From assembly GCF_904848675.1 (NCBI RefSeq), contig NZ_LR890047.1, forward strand, positions 1,161,796-1,225,795: a DNA stretch of 64,000 nucleotides, written 5' to 3'. Of the stretch, positions 61,383 to 64,000 are shown one piece after another. Made by a program: the position numbers and the translations under genes. This DNA is from Profftia tarda. Lineage in GTDB: Bacteria; Pseudomonadota; Gammaproteobacteria; Enterobacterales; Enterobacteriaceae. The number at the start of each line of letters is the position of its first letter. Position 1 is the first letter of the stretch. A model generated the notes under the pieces. That model ran no database searches, was not told the DNA's origin, and saw only the letters and a program-made list of their open reading frames with translations.

Positions 61383-63429
61383 ACTAATCCTGCTTTTGTA
61401 TTTAAAAAATGATAAGTAGAGATATAATTTTAGAAAAATACTTAAAAGAGTATATATACCCATCAGAAGCAACTTTAAAGAGTAATAAAGCTCACAAGGT
61501 CAATATGCACTATAAAATAGTATTTGCAAAAATATTCAATTGTAAAAGATTAAAATTAATTAATATAAGTTATGCTTTAAGATAGTCTGAATTATAATCG
61601 CTTATAACAGCTTTGCAGATCTTCAGTGAACCTACAACTTTTATTTTTTTGATATAGCTATAACTCAATAGAATTAAGCTCTAATATAATTCATTGACCT
61701 GAAAAAATGTAATGCGAGTAATCTTTCTAGCATGATTTATATTTTTAAGCAAAGATACAAATCATAATCAGGAATTGAATAATAGTAATTAATATGAATG
61801 ATATGCTTAACTGATAATACAGATGACTCGCTCATCTCAAATATGGATAGGCAAGGTAGAAGATAGAATAATAAAATATAAATAATGATTTTATCATCAT
61901 TTATGATAATCAAGGGATATACCAACTTAGTTGAATGACTTAATAACAACTAATCGGGATATATTTTAATATTAAACAAGTCAGATTTATACTATGTTAA
62001 TATAATTCATGGTAATTTTCTTATAACAACCGCACTGAATAATAGACCACTATTCAGGAATATATTTTGCACAAATCTATAAAGAAATTATTAATTTATA
62101 CGGAATAATAATGTTCTACTCATGATCTCTTCAACACTTAGCCAAAATGAAAATTATATTTAATATTTATTGAGCTATTTTATAGGCTTTGGCAAAATCT
62201 TTGAATTGTTATATATTTGTATTTTAATCATATTTTTGTATATAATATTAATTTTAAAGAACTTCAAAGAGTAAGTAACATGATAAGCCTCAGCATAAAA
62301 CGGTTTGATCATTTTAGTGCTGCAAATACGTAGAATTCTCGTGCTATTAAGATAATCAAAAGATCAAGCAAATAATGTTATGAATTATCGTAGAGTTCTT
62401 AATTACATGGAGACCAAACTTACACTGAATATCAATAAAATTGCTTTTAAGGTAGGATATATATTTTTAGATATAACTTATACAGTCGTATACTTCTCTC
62501 CTACAGAGATCCTTAAATATAGAGCAATTATCCTGTGTTGATAATACTAAGCGATATTTACATGAGGAAATTATCTACTTTCTAGGAGTAGATAACACAA
62601 TAGAACACCTCCTTCTTAAAGCATATAGGAGAGCAAAAATAAACATTAATACTATATTTCATTAAACTAATACAAAAAATAATTAAAACAAAATTAAGAA
62701 ATAATTCATAAAACAACTAATTATTGTGTAAAAATCATGATTTGTCTAATCACATATAAAAATCAGTGCTACTCAGCATTTTTAATAAAAATTAATAGTA
62801 AATCTATTAAGATTTATTATTAAATTAGAGCATGTCGACTATCTTTTATTGATAACTTAAAATGCGATTAGATGCACTACAATTGTTAGTCATGTAACGG
62901 ATATATCATTTAAATATATATGATTAAACCAATTTTATAGCCTCACCCCACAGTTAGGAGTAGAGATAGTATATCTTATTATAAATACATAATAGAATAT
63001 TTAATCTCAGGTAATTCTAATAAAAGTAATATATCAATAATATATCTCTAATATAGAGAAATAGCTAATGCATTCAGTTATACTGTCAACTTAATATGTG
63101 GAGAAATTGTTCTCTATTTTTAATAAAATAAAAGATTTTATCCAAAAATTACAGGAGCAATTGACTCTATATTTTTATTGAGGTGCCTAATCGTTAGGTA
63201 TAGATTTATTGTGTTAAGTATCTAGGAATTTTTTTGATCCAGTAATCAAATACAGATCCAAAATGTAGTAGTATACAGACCGGATGATATACTTAGAGCT
63301 GCAATACAGTGATTACTTTTATTATTTATTTCTTTATACTGCATTTACACAGACTCCTATTTCAAAGTAATTATACAAACTGCTGATGAAAGTTCATCAT
63401 ATGCTTTCTGCTCATGTAATTTATAAAAC
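61383..63429. other. 2-kb spacer where rarA would be expected
   Basis: It lies between lolA and serS on the minus strand, the place of rarA (about 1.3 kb) in E. coli. I cannot recognise RarA motifs such as its Walker A in any frame. Two stems are visible: TTATCTACT/AGTAGATAA at 62571-62595 (9 bp, 7-base loop) and TGATGAA/TTCATCA at 63384-63399, just past lolA. Confidence 0.5.
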
Positions 63430-64000
63430 TTATTGACGTTGATCATCTACTGTTACTCCTTCTGGGAGTAGGAATACAAATTTGCTTACATTAAATGCAC
63501 TACAATTATTTTTTAGCCTGTAAAAACTGATTAAACCATCTTGATTGACCCAAGAAAAACTACCAATCATGCCTCTTGGAGAAATATTAATCATTAATTT
63601 TTTAAGAGCATCATTCTGACTTTTTGGCGTAAGATAAAAAAAATCACCACTCTGTTTAACATGATACTTACTCAACTCTTTAGCATTATTGTTTGTGATT
63701 AGAATGAACGGCATGCTGCTTATTGCTTGATCTAGCCATGTTACAGTTACTTGCTCCAAGAGGGGAGTGTAGAACCACAAAGCTTTACCATCTGAAATTA
63801 AAATACTTTCATCCGGAACGATAACATGCCAATTAAAAAGGTTTGGACGTTTTACCCAAATATCACCTTCATCACGATGTAATACAATACCTTCTGCAGT
63901 AATGAGTTTCTGTATAAAAGACGCATGAAAACCATTAATTTTATTAAGGCGATTTTGTAAATTAGCATCCGCCAAAGCTAGAACAGGAGTGGGTGCAAAA
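63430..64000 (-). CDS. lolA: LolA, periplasmic lipoprotein carrier (cut by window edge)
   Basis: Shuttles outer-membrane lipoproteins from LolCDE to LolB across the periplasm. The 3' 190 codons are present and the 5' end lies beyond 64000. At the edge the frame reads FAPTPVLALADANLQNRL, the end of a signal peptide with a likely cut after ALA, so the mature protein is essentially complete. Motifs FHASFIQKL, GDIWVKRPNLFNWH, PDESILISDGKALWFYTPLLEQ and the C-terminal PEGVTVDDQRQ match E. coli LolA. A TTG at 63975 is not the start. Confidence 0.97.
   Translation of the reverse strand, partial: FAPTPVLALADANLQNRLNKINGFHASFIQKLITAEGIVLHRDEGDIWVKRPNLFNWHVIVPDESILISDGKALWFYTPLLEQVTVTWLDQAISSMPFILITNNNAKELSKYHVKQSGDFFYLTPKSQNDALKKLMINISPRGMIGSFSWVNQDGLISFYRLKNNCSAFNVSKFVFLLPEGVTVDDQRQ

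Noticed and set aside
61383..61472. 30-residue hydrophobic extension of SerS
   Set aside because: Seryl-tRNA synthetase is cytosolic; the ATG at 61382 has its own AGGA and matches the family start.
61737..61949. Open frame of 70 residues on the minus strand between serS and lolA
   Set aside because: Low-complexity Ile/Tyr/Leu/Ser protein; no RarA motif and no ribosome site.

Overview
The window is chromosomal DNA of a gammaproteobacterium of the Enterobacterales type. Nearly every gene is a full-length orthologue of an Escherichia coli gene, and many keep E. coli neighbour order: trkH-hemG, tgt-yajC-secD-secF, rmuC-ubiE-ubiJ-ubiB, hemC-hemD-hemX-hemY, glnH-glnP-glnQ, iscA-hscB-hscA-fdx, divergent orn/rsgA, lolA...serS. 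The DNA is strongly AT-rich (by eye near 30% GC) and only about half of it is coding. The rest is long AT-rich spacer with stops in all frames. I see no insertion sequence, phage, CRISPR array, toxin or secretion island. Shrunken gene set, fossil genes and conserved ancestral order point to a host-restricted endosymbiont, probably of an insect, caught midway through genome reduction. Gammaproteobacterial mealybug symbionts of low GC fit the profile, but the species cannot be fixed from this window.

Layout. 0-4 kb: iscS-iscU and rsmC. 4-11 kb: a lone tRNA-Glu(TTC), a fossil rRNA-operon leader, hemG and trkH. 12-19 kb: tusE, fabB, rpsT and cysG, each isolated. 21-27 kb: tgt, yajC, secD, secF. 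27-32 kb: the ubiquinone block ubiB-ubiJ-ubiE with rmuC. 32-36 kb: pgi and a DAACS-family symporter. 37-40 kb: fdx, a full-length hscA pseudogene, hscB and iscA. 42-46 kb: ygfZ and obgE. 47-50 kb: hemC-hemD-hemX and a hemY cut down to its membrane domain. 51-54 kb: the glutamine ABC transporter. 54-64 kb: hemF, orn, rsgA, serS and the 3' part of lolA.

Functions that fit together. Iron-sulfur assembly is held at two loci (iscSU; iscA-hscB-fdx) and supports ygfZ. IscS and TusE also belong to the relay that thiolates tRNA wobble uridine. Tetrapyrrole synthesis is prominent: hemC, hemD, hemF, hemG and the siroheme enzyme cysG. Ubiquinone synthesis (ubiB/E/J), Sec export (yajC/secD/secF), lipoprotein sorting (lolA), ribosome and translation functions (rpsT, rsmC, rsgA, obgE, serS, tgt, orn) and glutamine uptake complete the picture.

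Most notable observations: (1) downstream of hemG, where E. coli has rrnA, an rrn P2-like promoter, hairpin and near-perfect boxA survive together with tRNA-Glu, but the rRNA genes are gone; (2) hscA is dead but full length, while HscB and the HscA-binding LPPVK motif of IscU are intact; (3) an 18-bp perfect inverted repeat inside pgi coincides with diverged residues and looks like a template-switch product; (4) two perfect 40-42 bp palindromes and a possible pseudoknot lie in spacers. I found no convincing new multi-gene system.
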